From assembly GCF_000328475.2 (NCBI RefSeq), contig NC_026484.1:620001-684000 (forward strand): a DNA stretch of 64,000 bases. The letters are read 5' to 3'. Positions within the stretch are counted from its first letter, which is position 1, and every line of letters starts with the position of its first letter. The notes below the pieces were generated by a model. The model did no database searches, was not told the DNA's origin, and worked only from the letters and a program-made list of their open reading frames with translations. Below, piece after piece: positions 1 to 10,097 of this stretch. This stretch comes from Mycosarcoma maydis (Eukaryota > Basidiomycota > Ustilaginomycetes > Ustilaginales). Position numbers and translations under genes: made by a program.

Positions 1-1173
1 CAGTTTATGCCTATTCCTATGGCTACTACCGAAGGCACTCTGGTTGCTTCCACTTCGCGAGGTTGCAAGGCTCTCAACGCTGGTGGCGGTGTAACGACTG
101 TCTTGACGCAGGATGCCATGACGCGTGGACCGGCGCTTGAGTTCCCAAGCGTTGTGCAGGCCGCCAAGGCCAAACGCTGGATCGACTCGCAGGAAGGTGC
201 GCAGACGATCAAGGCAGCCTTCGACTCGACTTCGCGATTCGCGCGTCTCTCCTCGCTGCGCTGCGTGCTGGCGGGACGAACGCTTTACGTTCGATTTGCC
301 ACCTCGACGGGTGACGCTATGGGCATGAACATGATCTCCAAGGGTGTTGAAAAGGCACTCGGCTTGATGACGGAACAGTACTTCCCAGAAATGAAGGTAC
401 TCTCGCTCTCAGGCAATTATTGTACGGACAAAAAGCCCGCTGCGATCAACTGGATCGAGGGCCGAGGCAAGAGCGTTGTGGCTGAAGCCGTTGTGCCGGG
501 TAACGTGGTGCGCTCGGTGCTCAAGTGCACCGTACGGGACTTGGTCAACCTCAACACAAAGAAGAACCTGATCGGTTCGGCTATGGCCGGCTCGGTTGGT
601 GGATTCAATGCGCACGCGGCCAACATTCTGACGGCCATTTACCTGGCTACGGGTCAAGATCCAGCGCAAAACGTCGAGTCATCCAACTGCATCACGCTCA
701 TGGAGGCTATCAACGACGACGAGGATCTCTTGATCACTGTATCGATGCCCAGCATTGAAGTGGGTACGGTTGGCGGTGGTACGGTTTTGCCACCGCAGCG
801 ATCCATGCTGGAAATGATGGGCATTGCCGGCGCACACTCGACTACGCCCGGTGCTAATGCGCAGAGGCTGGCACGTATCATCGCTGCTTCCGTCATGGCG
901 GGTGAACTGTCGTTGATGGGCGCGCTGTGTGCAGGACACTTGATCCAGGCGCACATGAAGCATAATCGCTCGGTGCCTTCTACTCCAGGTACCATGACGC
1001 CCTTGCCGCGACCCGAGACGCCAAAACATTTTGCAGCTTCTATGACGCCGTTGGTCGCGCCATCTGTGGGCCAATCGACCCGAGGATCACCAACAGGAAC
1101 CAGAACCATGTCCATGACCAACCTCTCGATCCCAGCATCCGACAGCACCGGTCGAGCATCTTCTCTCACATAG
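1..1173 (+). CDS. hmg1: HMG-CoA reductase, C-terminal catalytic part (5' truncated by window)
   Basis: Class I 3-hydroxy-3-methylglutaryl-CoA reductase, the NADPH-dependent enzyme that makes mevalonate for ergosterol and isoprenoids; normally anchored in the ER by N-terminal membrane segments that lie outside the window. The frame is open from base 1 and gives 390 residues. Visible family motifs are [12 protein letters not shown], the cofactor loop [11 protein letters not shown], the lysine-bearing [32 protein letters not shown], and the catalytic-histidine region [12 protein letters not shown]. After that last motif there is a 65-residue tail rich in Ser, Thr and Pro, longer than the enzyme needs and probably disordered. 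It converges on the PITH gene with 92 bp between the stops. The symbol is by family; paralogue identity cannot be judged. Confidence 0.96.
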   Translation, partial: QFMPIPMATTEGTLVASTSRGCKALNAGGGVTTVLTQDAMTRGPALEFPSVVQAAKAKRWIDSQEGAQTIKAAFDSTSRFARLSSLRCVLAGRTLYVRFATSTGDAMGMNMISKGVEKALGLMTEQYFPEMKVLSLSGNYCTDKKPAAINWIEGRGKSVVAEAVVPGNVVRSVLKCTVRDLVNLNTKKNLIGSAMAGSVGGFNAHAANILTAIYLATGQDPAQNVESSNCITLMEAINDDEDLLITVSMPSIEVGTVGGGTVLPPQRSMLEMMGIAGAHSTTPGANAQRLARIIAASVMAGELSLMGALCAGHLIQAHMKHNRSVPSTPGTMTPLPRPETPKHFAASMTPLVAPSVGQSTRGSPTGTRTMSMTNLSIPASDSTGRASSLT

Positions 1174-1265
1174 ACTGCGCATCGGAATGGATGCATTCAT
1201 CCGCCAAAGTTTTGTAAATATCAATACATTTGCCTATCATACAAGAGATCGGTGTCTTTTTGTTA

Positions 1266-1946
1266 TCAGTGACCGAATCCGTGCGTGGAGGAGAGCGAAT
1301 CGGCGCCTAATTTGGAATGATCTTTGAGCTGTGGGGCGCTTTCATAGACGATGTTCTGAGGAGCAGCTCTTGAGTAGCCGGAGCTTTTGCCCTTGAAGCC
1401 GAGGAATTGGATACCTGATTGCTGGCCGCCGAGGGAAGATTCGACAAAGATGGTGATAGCATCAGTATTGGCCCACTTTACTGCATGGAGGGGAAAGTTG
1501 ATAATCTGGGTGGTGTCCTGGACGGTGGGGATGCTTTCGAGTTTGGTTACGATTTTGGTATCGGGGAGCGAGGAGATATCGTCAAAGTTGATGGAGTTGT
1601 CATGCAGGTTCTTGTACAGCTTGATGACGCTTGGAGTGAGGAGCGGTTGCGATGAGGGACGGAAGAGGAAAGTGGAGAGTTTCACAGAGGACGTGAAGGG
1701 GATGTGGATGATCAGTTGGTCGTCTGTGTCCGAGATGAGTTCGGGTTGAGGATCGGTTCGATGTTGCCACGATTTGATCGTGGCTGCCGCGGAGCCGGCG
1801 ACGCTCTCGTTGAGCGCGATCACACGGTCGCGGTCGATCGACGAGTAGAGCAGGTCCTGATCACCTTGGTCGGGTTTGACGTGCGAATCATCGTCGTGAT
1901 CATGGTGCTGGCCGCAGGCACCGGTGTGCGTGTGGTTGTGCGACAT
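1266..1946 (-). CDS. PITH domain protein (PITHD1-like)
   Basis: A 226-residue protein with a PITH fold (DUF1000), the domain named for proteasome-interacting thioredoxin; here there is no thioredoxin domain. The start chosen is the Met of MSHNHTHTGACGQHHDHD, because the His/Asp-rich N-terminus is typical of stand-alone fungal PITH proteins; the frame also has an in-frame Met 21 codons upstream. Conserved PITH elements seen are LLYSSIDRDRVIALNE near the N-terminus, the central IHIPFTSSVKLSTFLF, and FPLHAVKWANTDAITIFVE. Known members are cytosolic and associate with the proteasome; the exact job is unclear. Single exon. Confidence 0.9.
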   Translation of the reverse strand: MSHNHTHTGACGQHHDHDDDSHVKPDQGDQDLLYSSIDRDRVIALNESVAGSAAATIKSWQHRTDPQPELISDTDDQLIIHIPFTSSVKLSTFLFRPSSQPLLTPSVIKLYKNLHDNSINFDDISSLPDTKIVTKLESIPTVQDTTQIINFPLHAVKWANTDAITIFVESSLGGQQSGIQFLGFKGKSSGYSRAAPQNIVYESAPQLKDHSKLGADSLSSTHGFGH

Positions 1947-3240
1947 AGCGCACCAGATCAAAGACAATCCTCGCGAGCTGCTCGCGTTGGTGGTGAAAGA
2001 ACAACTCACGATTTGTGACTAGTCAAGTCAAATTTTGCACTCCACCGACACGCGAGCACAGAGCCTTGTTTAAACTGGCGTTACGCTGGTCTTTGCGCAG
2101 CAGAACAAAGTGGAGCGAACCAACCCCACAGTTCTGACTCATGATTGTGAATCACGAATCAGTATCCGAGAAGAATCACGATTGTGACGCAAAGCTTCTT
2201 CAAACATCAGACAGAAGTCGCCTGAGTAAGCACGTTAACACAGGTGAGCACGTTGTGTGTCCCACCTCGCAGTCGTGACTCACGACTCGACGCAGTCACC
2301 TCAGCCAACACGGATGTGAAAGCACACACAGCTTGAGCTCGCATGCTCCATTCACACTTGGCTGTTGACACGGCTCGACGACGGTATGAGCCGCTGACTG
2401 TATCCGGCGACAAGGCCATATCTAAGCTGATCACGCTTCGGGCCGTAGCAAGTGGCTGCACCCTGCTACATACGTGTTCGCGCTAACGTGCAACGCAAGC
2501 AGCGGCGTCGTCTCATTCGTGATTCACAGATTCACGATTCACGATCCACGATTCACGATTGCGCTTGGCAAAACAAAATACGAAAAGAGAATTTGGAAAC
2601 TGCGCGCTATATGACATCACACCTCGTTCCAGCGTGCTCAACAAGCCAATCCTCAATTCATGATTAGCCTGTATAGCGCACCTTGAACGATATGGTATCT
2701 ACGCTTAGCACTAGCCTCCGCTTGTCGTCAGGGGGCAAGCCGAGTCTGCACTGATCCTGTTGAACAACGCTGACACAGCTGGTCAGAGGAGTGGTGTTCT
2801 TTTTTTGCGATGGTATCTAACCGGTCTGAGGAGAGCCGAGGTTCAGCGTCCATGCACAAACCACGCAGGGTCGCGCCAACCTGCTGCATGACGGCGAGCT
2901 GCTTGAAGCCCCAAGTGAGGCTAGTGAACCAAAAAGTGGCTTAGACAGTCGTGAGTGACGACGATTCGTGATTCGGTTTGAGCAGCCCGATTCGGATTCG
3001 GCCTTCAGGCTGAGCCTACGACGATCTCTTTCCTCGTGTATCGTGTATTGCTCGCGATTCTTGAGAGCCATTCGACCCTTGGCTTGGCAAGTGCAGCCAG
3101 CTTGTGCTTGAGTCGGACCGCACCGCCCTACCTCCCTCGGCTTGCACTCTTTCACTTCCAAAGTCCTCTCCCCTCCATCATCATCTCCACCACGCGCAGG
3201 ATAGCCAAAAGCACCGCCTGTCACCATCAATGCTCCCACA
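1947..3240. other. Intergenic, divergent promoter region of the PITH and SMP/C2 genes
   Basis: About 1.3 kb between two divergent genes. No convincing coding frame is visible. It holds scattered copies of the 7-bp ATTCACG-type repeat (around 2139-2186 and 2951-2976) and a compact array at 2515-2560. Confidence 0.6.
2515..2560. repeat. 7-bp tandem array, ATTCACG type
   Basis: Consecutive units ATTCGTG, ATTCACAG (8 bp), ATTCACG, ATTCACG, ATCCACG and ATTCACG, ending in ATT. It lies about 680 bp upstream of the SMP/C2 gene start and belongs to the dispersed family described in the findings. Confidence 0.8.
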
Positions 3241-6200
3241 ATGACCAAAGCAAAAGAGGGTATTCATCACACACACAACGACTACTACTCCGAAAACTCG
3301 CCTATCCCTTCCGTTCAGCGTTTCTTCAAGAAGGGTCTCTCGGAAGTCATTGCCAAGCGCCAAGATCCCGACTCGGACTCTGACGATGGACCAGAGGATG
3401 CAGATCATATAGCAGGTTTTGGCAACCAACCGCCTGAGCTCTCTCAGTCCACCGTAACCCCCGCTGATGACGCCACTGAAGATCAGTCAAGATCGAGCAA
3501 GAAGCGCTTTTCGGGCCTCTTTTCGACATCGAGCTCAAGTAGGCATGGTCAACCCTCGGAAGACCAGACGGAAGAGACCAACCAACAGGGCAATTCGGAT
3601 GACGATAGCGCAGAAGCACCGCATCAAGTCCCAGAAAAGGCAGACAAGGCCTACAAGCGCAGTCGCAAACCGAGAAAAGTGAGAGATCCTGTCACTGGTC
3701 GAAGCGCGTGGGTCCACGACGTGGGCAAGCGCGAGTATCGACATACTTTGGCCCGAGCCGAGGCAGGTGACAAGTATGGAACAGAGCAGGTGCTTCGTTT
3801 CAACCTGGACAACAACGTCACCTCAAAGTCTTTCCCACCTCCGACTCCGCTGCCCTCTTCCGTCTATCGAATCGACTCCCGCCTTGCTCCACTCTTTGGT
3901 ATCTGGTCCATCCTCACACTGTTTAGGTTGGTACCGGGTTGGCTCAGTGTAGCGCTCAATGCTTGGATGCTCTGGTGGGGTTGGAGAACCTTTCTCTCAC
4001 ACACTGAAGACTACCGATGGCACCGCGAACGACAGCGAGGCGAGAAGCTTCGTTCATTCGACCAAGTTGAAGAAGACGAGAACCATCATGCAACAACGCA
4101 AGGCATTGCCGAAGGCGCCGAGTGGCTCAATGGCATTTTGGAGGCCCTCTGGTCAGTAATGAATCCGGAACTTTTTTCGTCGCTCGGAGGCACTCTCGAA
4201 GATGTCATGCAAGCCTCGATACCTTCTTTTATTCACTCGGTCAAAGTGGAAGATCTTGCCCAAGGCTCGACTCCGATCCGCATCACGGGCCTTCGCATAC
4301 TTCCTGATGAAAAAGTCGGCAGTTTGGCAAGAGACATGCGCCAAGAGACCAGTGAGCGGAATTCAGCTCAATACGAAACAGATCGGCCGTCCGAGCATGG
4401 CAAGCCGTGGCCAGAGGACGTCGACCAACGACCGCAGAAAGACAACCATATCGAAGCTGATAACGATGATGAAGGGGGTGAATACTACGTCAACCTCGAA
4501 CTCGGCTTTGTCTACCGAGCGCGTCCAACAGCACAAGGTGTCGGTGGCAAGAGTCGCAATGCCCATCTGCTCATCAAATTCTGGATCGGCGCTCGCAAGC
4601 TCCTCATGCTCCCTTTGCCGGTCTGGGTTGAGATCAAAGGCTTTGTGGGTAAGGTGCGTGCGCGCGTTCAGCTCACCTCGGATCCTCCCTTTGTCAAAAA
4701 CGTCACATTCACCTTTTGCGGCTTGCCCCGAGTCGGCATCGAGGTGGTACCTTTGCACATCAACACGGCCAACATCCCGTTCATATCCAGCTTTATCGAG
4801 AGCTCGATCGATGCTGCCGTGGGCGAGTTCGTCATGCCGTCGTCCCTCACTATGGATGTGGGCGAGATGCTGATGGGCGACAACATCAAACGCGAGGTCT
4901 CGGCTGTTGGTGTGGTGGTCGTGTTTATCCACTCGGCCACCGATCTGGAAAAGCAAGACCTTCGAGGCTCCTCGGATCCTTATTGCACTTTGAGCCTGGC
5001 TAAGGTGGGTAAGATTCTGTATAGCACCAGGGTGGTTCTCAACGAGTTGTCGCCACGTTGGGAGGAGCGTCACGTCATGCTTATCACAAGGGAGAATCTC
5101 GAATCGGACGACAAAGTCTCGATTGCGCTTTGGGACTCGGACCGCTTTTCGCAAGATGATATGCTTGGGCGTGCCGAGGTCAGCTTGGTTGCCTTGGCAA
5201 AACACCCAAACAAAATCTTTAGGCGTTCGGATACGCTTCAGGGCCTGGATAGGGAAAGGACCAAGCAGGGTGTCGTGCATTGGAGCTTGGGCTTCTTAAC
5301 TAAAACCCCATCAATGCGTGACGTGCACAAGCCTCTGGAGGGCCAGGTTGGCCAGGAGGATCACGCGAGCAAACAAGACAATGATACCGATGAAATTATG
5401 CGCGATGGGCACGAAATGGATGACGAGTCAGTCGAGTCTCACAGTCCTCTATCGCAGGAGAATATCGATCGCGAGAAAAACACACAGACCCGAAACCAGG
5501 CGACGAACGTCGACTTTGAGCCTCCGGACCCTAGTCTTCCTTCGGGCATCCTGTCAGTGCAGATCCACCACATTGCCAACCTCGAGGTCGCCGATGGGCA
5601 CGGATCGATGCGGTCTCGCAGAAAGGATGAACCGGGTCAAGATGTCGAAAACGTCGAGATGGAAGACGATCCGGATCGTGCGCCCTCGGCGTACTGCCGC
5701 ATCATCCTGAACGACGAAATTGTGTTCCAGACACGAACGAAAGCGTTGAATGCGAATCCATTCTACAATGCCGGTACCGAGCGGTTCATCCGTGACTGGC
5801 GACGAACGCTGCTCATGGTGGTCGTATACGATTTTCGGGTGCGAGAGGCCGACGCTATCCTGGGTGTCGTTCCGATCAAGCTCTCAGATCTGTTCAATGA
5901 GAGGTCGCAGGTTACACGCTTCTTCCCGCTTGCTGGCGGTGTCGGTCATGGTCGGATCAGGCTGTCATTACTCTTTCGCCCGATCGAGCGGACGAGTCGA
6001 TCTAAGAACAGGCTCGGCTGGAATATCGGCACAGTCCGAATGCTGTCGTCGCCCGTGGCGATGGACTTTGACGAGTCCAAAGGAGCCAGTGGTCGCGATG
6101 TGCATTTGGTGGCACTTCGAGCCGCGACTCTGGCAGGAAGTGCCAAGATTGCGGCCAGCCGGGCGCGGTATGTGGACAGAGAGTCGAAAGCTGCAGTCGA

Positions 6201-7017
6201 ATGGAAACTGAACGAAGCCGAGTTGCCATTCAAGGTGCCTGCGCGAAGGCGGTACAGTGCGCCCTTTGTGATAGAGTTCCGAGCCCTCTCGGCACTGGGC
6301 AAACGCAAGACGACGCACATGTGCATCATATGGCAGCAGGATCTGTGCGACGACGAGGTGGTTGACATGCAGCTCCCCATCTGGCGTCCCAAGCCAGGCT
6401 GTGACTTTCACCGTTTGCGTCAGAACTACCACGACTATCGCAACGAGGACGAGGCGGACAAGTTGGGCGTCGAACGCATCGGGTATCTGCACGTCAAAAT
6501 GCAGTTCAAGTCCGGGCTGGGTAAGGTGCACACCAAGTTTGACAACAACCCAGGGGCGAAAGCGGTGATGGACGCTTGGCGATGCTGTGTTGCGCTCGGA
6601 ATAAGGAGTGTCAGCGGAGACTTTGCCAATTCCAGGATCAACACAGCTGGATATTTGGAGGACAATGATGATGATGACCAGGTGGAGCTGGGCGAGACTG
6701 ATGAAGATGACACGGACCAAGAGTCTGAGCCCAGGGCGGGAAAGCGTGTTGAGAATGCAGAAGACATGGAAGACGCCGACGATGCAGGCGAGAACGACGA
6801 AGCGGGACTGCAGCGTAGCCGATCCCTGAAGCAGAAATTCGCCGACTGGAAGGCGGAGAAGGACGAACTGCATCGGCAGCACAAGGGCATCCAGCAGTTC
6901 AAACCGGTCAGAACAATGGCGTGGCTCGGACAGTCCGCTAAGAGCACCGGCTCAGGTCTCATGGACAGGCTCGACTTGCAGGACAGAAGAAGCCAGCATG
7001 TTGAGACCGAGCTCTGA
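3241..7017 (+). CDS. SMP- and C2-domain membrane contact-site protein (tricalbin/Mug190-like)
   Basis: A 1258-residue protein built like tricalbins and extended synaptotagmins, which tether the ER to the plasma membrane and move lipids. In order: a charged disordered N-terminus (1-200); a hydrophobic hairpin at about 214-252 that should insert in the ER; an SMP lipid-transfer domain at about 290-540 (starts GAEWLNGILEALWSVMNPEL); a C2 domain from about residue 555 with calcium-ligand-like Asp residues (DLRGSSDPYC and ALWDSDRFSQDDMLG); a second, less acidic C2 from about 770; and a C-terminal region with an acidic stretch near 1140-1190. Having only two clear C2 domains and this N-terminus resembles S. 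pombe Mug190 more than the classic tricalbins; that assignment is inference from memory. The ATG at 3241 is the first in frame. Single exon. Confidence 0.85.
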   Translation: MTKAKEGIHHTHNDYYSENSPIPSVQRFFKKGLSEVIAKRQDPDSDSDDGPEDADHIAGFGNQPPELSQSTVTPADDATEDQSRSSKKRFSGLFSTSSSSRHGQPSEDQTEETNQQGNSDDDSAEAPHQVPEKADKAYKRSRKPRKVRDPVTGRSAWVHDVGKREYRHTLARAEAGDKYGTEQVLRFNLDNNVTSKSFPPPTPLPSSVYRIDSRLAPLFGIWSILTLFRLVPGWLSVALNAWMLWWGWRTFLSHTEDYRWHRERQRGEKLRSFDQVEEDENHHATTQGIAEGAEWLNGILEALWSVMNPELFSSLGGTLEDVMQASIPSFIHSVKVEDLAQGSTPIRITGLRILPDEKVGSLARDMRQETSERNSAQYETDRPSEHGKPWPEDVDQRPQKDNHIEADNDDEGGEYYVNLELGFVYRARPTAQGVGGKSRNAHLLIKFWIGARKLLMLPLPVWVEIKGFVGKVRARVQLTSDPPFVKNVTFTFCGLPRVGIEVVPLHINTANIPFISSFIESSIDAAVGEFVMPSSLTMDVGEMLMGDNIKREVSAVGVVVVFIHSATDLEKQDLRGSSDPYCTLSLAKVGKILYSTRVVLNELSPRWEERHVMLITRENLESDDKVSIALWDSDRFSQDDMLGRAEVSLVALAKHPNKIFRRSDTLQGLDRERTKQGVVHWSLGFLTKTPSMRDVHKPLEGQVGQEDHASKQDNDTDEIMRDGHEMDDESVESHSPLSQENIDREKNTQTRNQATNVDFEPPDPSLPSGILSVQIHHIANLEVADGHGSMRSRRKDEPGQDVENVEMEDDPDRAPSAYCRIILNDEIVFQTRTKALNANPFYNAGTERFIRDWRRTLLMVVVYDFRVREADAILGVVPIKLSDLFNERSQVTRFFPLAGGVGHGRIRLSLLFRPIERTSRSKNRLGWNIGTVRMLSSPVAMDFDESKGASGRDVHLVALRAATLAGSAKIAASRARYVDRESKAAVEWKLNEAELPFKVPARRRYSAPFVIEFRALSALGKRKTTHMCIIWQQDLCDDEVVDMQLPIWRPKPGCDFHRLRQNYHDYRNEDEADKLGVERIGYLHVKMQFKSGLGKVHTKFDNNPGAKAVMDAWRCCVALGIRSVSGDFANSRINTAGYLEDNDDDDQVELGETDEDDTDQESEPRAGKRVENAEDMEDADDAGENDEAGLQRSRSLKQKFADWKAEKDELHRQHKGIQQFKPVRTMAWLGQSAKSTGSGLMDRLDLQDRRSQHVETEL

Positions 7018-8696
7018 AGCGAGTCGCCGGACAGAGGTGCACACATTGGCCCTTCCCGGTTATACAACTGCACTAACAAATCAAGCATTCCAAACGTGAT
7101 ACCTGTCACAATCCTGTGTCTGAAGACCGTATTCGGTGCGTGTGACGCAATGAGTTGGGGAATGCGCGACAGGACTCGGTATCGGCTGGATGCGATGAAC
7201 GCTCCACCCAGTGGTGATGCGGCGTAGCTCGGTTCTGAAAGGGTGTGCAGCGCACCTCGTGAGCGTTGTTGACGGCGGTTGAGGTGAACGAGCAGCTGAT
7301 CGGGCCTCCCACGTCATGTCGAGCGAAGACTTGGCTGGCGACATTTCTGGCTTTCGTTTGTCTTTTTGGGATGCTGAGCGCTGCGAGTACCAGCCAACAT
7401 CAGCAGACAATGGCAAAGGCGGCATGGCCTCTGGCGGCATCTGCATGTCGCAGCTTTGGCTGACACGCTCTGCAGCGATGTCTCAGAACGCAAGAAAGAT
7501 CGACGCTTCAAAGCGATCGATTTGCGCTTCGGTCTCGATGTCGCGGGAGTCAAAGCGCCGCCCTCGATCGAGTACCCTGGTTGGTACTTTATGCCATCTC
7601 TCGCGCGTTCAACGGTTAACCCACTTCCTGTTCTGCTATATGACGTCTAGTGATGGTTGGGGTTCCACCACAACGATTGAGGCTCCGTCTGCAGTGTAGG
7701 TGCTGCAGCCACGAGTGTCAGTGTAGGCTCTGACTTTCGATCACGTTCATCCACAGGCCTAGTGGCGCAAGCGTATATGGCAGCAATGTACTGGATCGCT
7801 GCACTGGTCGAATAAACCGTAAGATGGTAGATAGTTCGCAATGGCGAGTAAAGATAAAAGATCAGTAGAGCGATCAGATCCAGCTCATTCACAACAAGGA
7901 AAGTGCTGTCTGATAAGTGTGTGCTCTGCACCCCCGACCTGCGCGTGGCAGACGCCTGTGGTTCATTCCCCACCCGTGCCGCCTTGCGGCGCTACGACGC
8001 CCGTAACAATACCCATGCAATATCAGTCTCGTTTGTCCATAACAGGCAGCCGGAGCCACGAGCTGTACTCACAATGTCACTTTGGCCAAAGTGTATTCTC
8101 AGTTTATCCGGCTGAGAGAGTGGGGTTCGATTGCAATATCTCATCAAACTGAAATGCACAGTAAGCACACCACCTCGCGAAAACAATCGTGGATGGTCTG
8201 GTGGTAACAAGGGACATTCGTTCGTGTGTCGGGCTGTGTCTGTTGGCACCTGCGTTTCACTCGATCAGCAGACTGCGCGGGTTCGAGCCACTTTGGCTCC
8301 GCGCTTTCACATCTAGGTTTCAACACCGATGTTATCAGTTTCACGTTTCCGAGCTTGTTCACGCAATGCTCCTGGAACGTGAGCGTTACGTTGAACCGCA
8401 GTGACAGCTCGGACTTGTCCGTATTCTGCATCACACGTCACATCCTGGACAAGACAGAATCGTGAATGCAACGATTCGCGATTGCAACACCACTAAAGTT
8501 TGATGATCGCTTGACGTCCGTCGTTGTTTCTTGCGCTTGCGATACCTGACGTCCGATGCGCTCATCAACAGACCAAGCACAAAAGCAAAATCAACTCTAG
8601 ACTTGCTCGCATCATCGCAAGGACCAAGCTGTACATAGCAGGGTGGGTAGTGCAGTGAGTCGCAATTACCGAATCGTCAACTAATCCCAGATTACT
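7018..8696. other. Intergenic between convergent genes, with one unassigned coding-like stretch
   Basis: About 1.7 kb between the stops of the SMP/C2 gene and the orphan gene on the minus strand. At 7378-7650 on the plus strand there is an open stretch with coding-like third-position bias but no good ATG in that frame; it ends in EYPGWYFMPSLARSTVNPLP. A neighbouring frame just upstream encodes a hydrophobic, signal-like segment. This could be a spliced or broken small gene. The rest, 7650-8696, shows nothing I can name. Confidence 0.4.
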
Positions 8697-10097
8697 TTAC
8701 AAAGGTTGCGGCTCATCGCGAACTGATCCGGCGTCGAGAATGTCTTCGTCCATGGCATTTGTAATCAAACCTCCTTCACTTCCGCGTCTGGCGAGATCGT
8801 CGAAGCCTACCGAGCTACCGCCTCTGCTCATGCGTCGCGACTCAATGCCGCTTCCCGGCTCGAAGCCTTGCACGCTGGGAGGTGCACGCATACTGCCCAG
8901 CGTCTCGGTACTATCTACGCTGCCGCGGCGCGAGGGTGAAGCTACTGCGTCAGGAATCTCGCTACCTGTCGGACTGAGCGGTGGCGAGTTGGTGCCCGTA
9001 GTTGCGGCAGTGCTGCCAGCTCGACTGACATTGTCAAAAGCGGTACCCGATACGCCACCTAGACGCGCTGAGAGGCCCGGTGCAAACGCAAGAGGTGTCG
9101 AGCCGCGAGTGGGCAAAGTGAAGGTAGGAATCGTGGTACCTCCCACTCCGGCTTCCCCACCCATCAGTTCTCGTTCGCGCATGCGTTGTCGTTCAATGTA
9201 GGCGGCCCGCAACGCTACTTCCTGGTCGTCGGCTGTGCCGGCACTGCCCGGTCCTCCTCCACCAGTACCAGTGGAAGACACACTTCCGGCCTCTGAGGGC
9301 GCCACGCTCGCCACGTTGCGACCCAACATGCTGGGCCCGGGTCCGAGACGCATAGCCGAGTTGAAAGCCTCGGACGGCGCATACCCCACAGATAGGGGCG
9401 GTGATGAACCGCGCGCCGAGGTAGAATAGGACGATGAGCCGGCTGTGGCCGAAGCGCTACTGGCCAGGATACCGTATCGATCCGAAGTTGCGCTGCGCGA
9501 TGGTGTGATTTCAACAAAAGGGCTGGGGGGTTCGGAAGGCTCCAGGATGCTGGCTTTTGGTGAAGCTGGCGGTTGCACAGCGACCGAGAGAACCGAAGCT
9601 TCGCCTGGACTGTGCGGTCGGAAAGCGGGCGTGCGTGGATCGAGCTCAGGAGGAACTCCAGGCACCGAAGCGCCACCTTCACCAAAAGCACCAACGCTCG
9701 TGTGGCCTGTCTCGAGGCTCTGTGCGCCCCCATCAGCGTCGGAGGAGGTCTGCATGTCTGTATCAGCTCCGTGCGAATCAATCACTCTACCAGGCAACCG
9801 AATGCCCGGAGCAAGCTGATCGGCATTGGGAATCCTCTCGAGGTTGTCTGCCGTGAGCGCTCGACCACGTCTATATTCTGCGACAGGGTCATACGGCTGA
9901 CCTGCATCGCCAGGGGGTACAAAGTGTGTGGCTGTCGACGAGCTCGCTGCGTCTTTGGCCAACTTGTCCTGAGGTGTACGTTTTTGGAGAGAGGTCTTGT
10001 TGTATTTGCGTGCAGACGAATCGTCTCGCATTGCATCGTCTTGTGTCATGTTGCTGTCAGGAAGCGAAAGCGTATGAGATTGCGATGGCAGAGACAT
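8697..10097 (-). CDS. Hypothetical disordered Ser/Pro/Gly-rich protein
   Basis: I do not recognise this 466-residue protein. The start is placed at the Met of MSLPSQSHTLSLPDSN because the residues encoded upstream in the same frame look like untranslated sequence; an earlier in-frame Met exists at 10235. Visible are a basic N-terminal region (KYNKTSLQKRTPQDKLAK), a possibly ordered segment GQPYDPVAEYRRGRALTADN followed by a LAPGIRLPGRVID stretch, many SP/TP sites, and a short charged helix AAYIERQRMRERELMGG near residue 300. The C-terminal third is rich in Ser/Gly with repeated RRGS/SRRG and RMSRGGS elements that look like basophilic kinase sites. No transmembrane segment or signal peptide. 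GC-rich and intron-free like its neighbours. Confidence 0.65.
   Translation of the reverse strand: MSLPSQSHTLSLPDSNMTQDDAMRDDSSARKYNKTSLQKRTPQDKLAKDAASSSTATHFVPPGDAGQPYDPVAEYRRGRALTADNLERIPNADQLAPGIRLPGRVIDSHGADTDMQTSSDADGGAQSLETGHTSVGAFGEGGASVPGVPPELDPRTPAFRPHSPGEASVLSVAVQPPASPKASILEPSEPPSPFVEITPSRSATSDRYGILASSASATAGSSSYSTSARGSSPPLSVGYAPSEAFNSAMRLGPGPSMLGRNVASVAPSEAGSVSSTGTGGGGPGSAGTADDQEVALRAAYIERQRMRERELMGGEAGVGGTTIPTFTLPTRGSTPLAFAPGLSARLGGVSGTAFDNVSRAGSTAATTGTNSPPLSPTGSEIPDAVASPSRRGSVDSTETLGSMRAPPSVQGFEPGSGIESRRMSRGGSSVGFDDLARRGSEGGLITNAMDEDILDAGSVRDEPQPL

Noticed and set aside
8275..8312. GGGTTCGAGCC with a possible hairpin
   Set aside because: A local hairpin forms, but no tRNA cloverleaf can be drawn.
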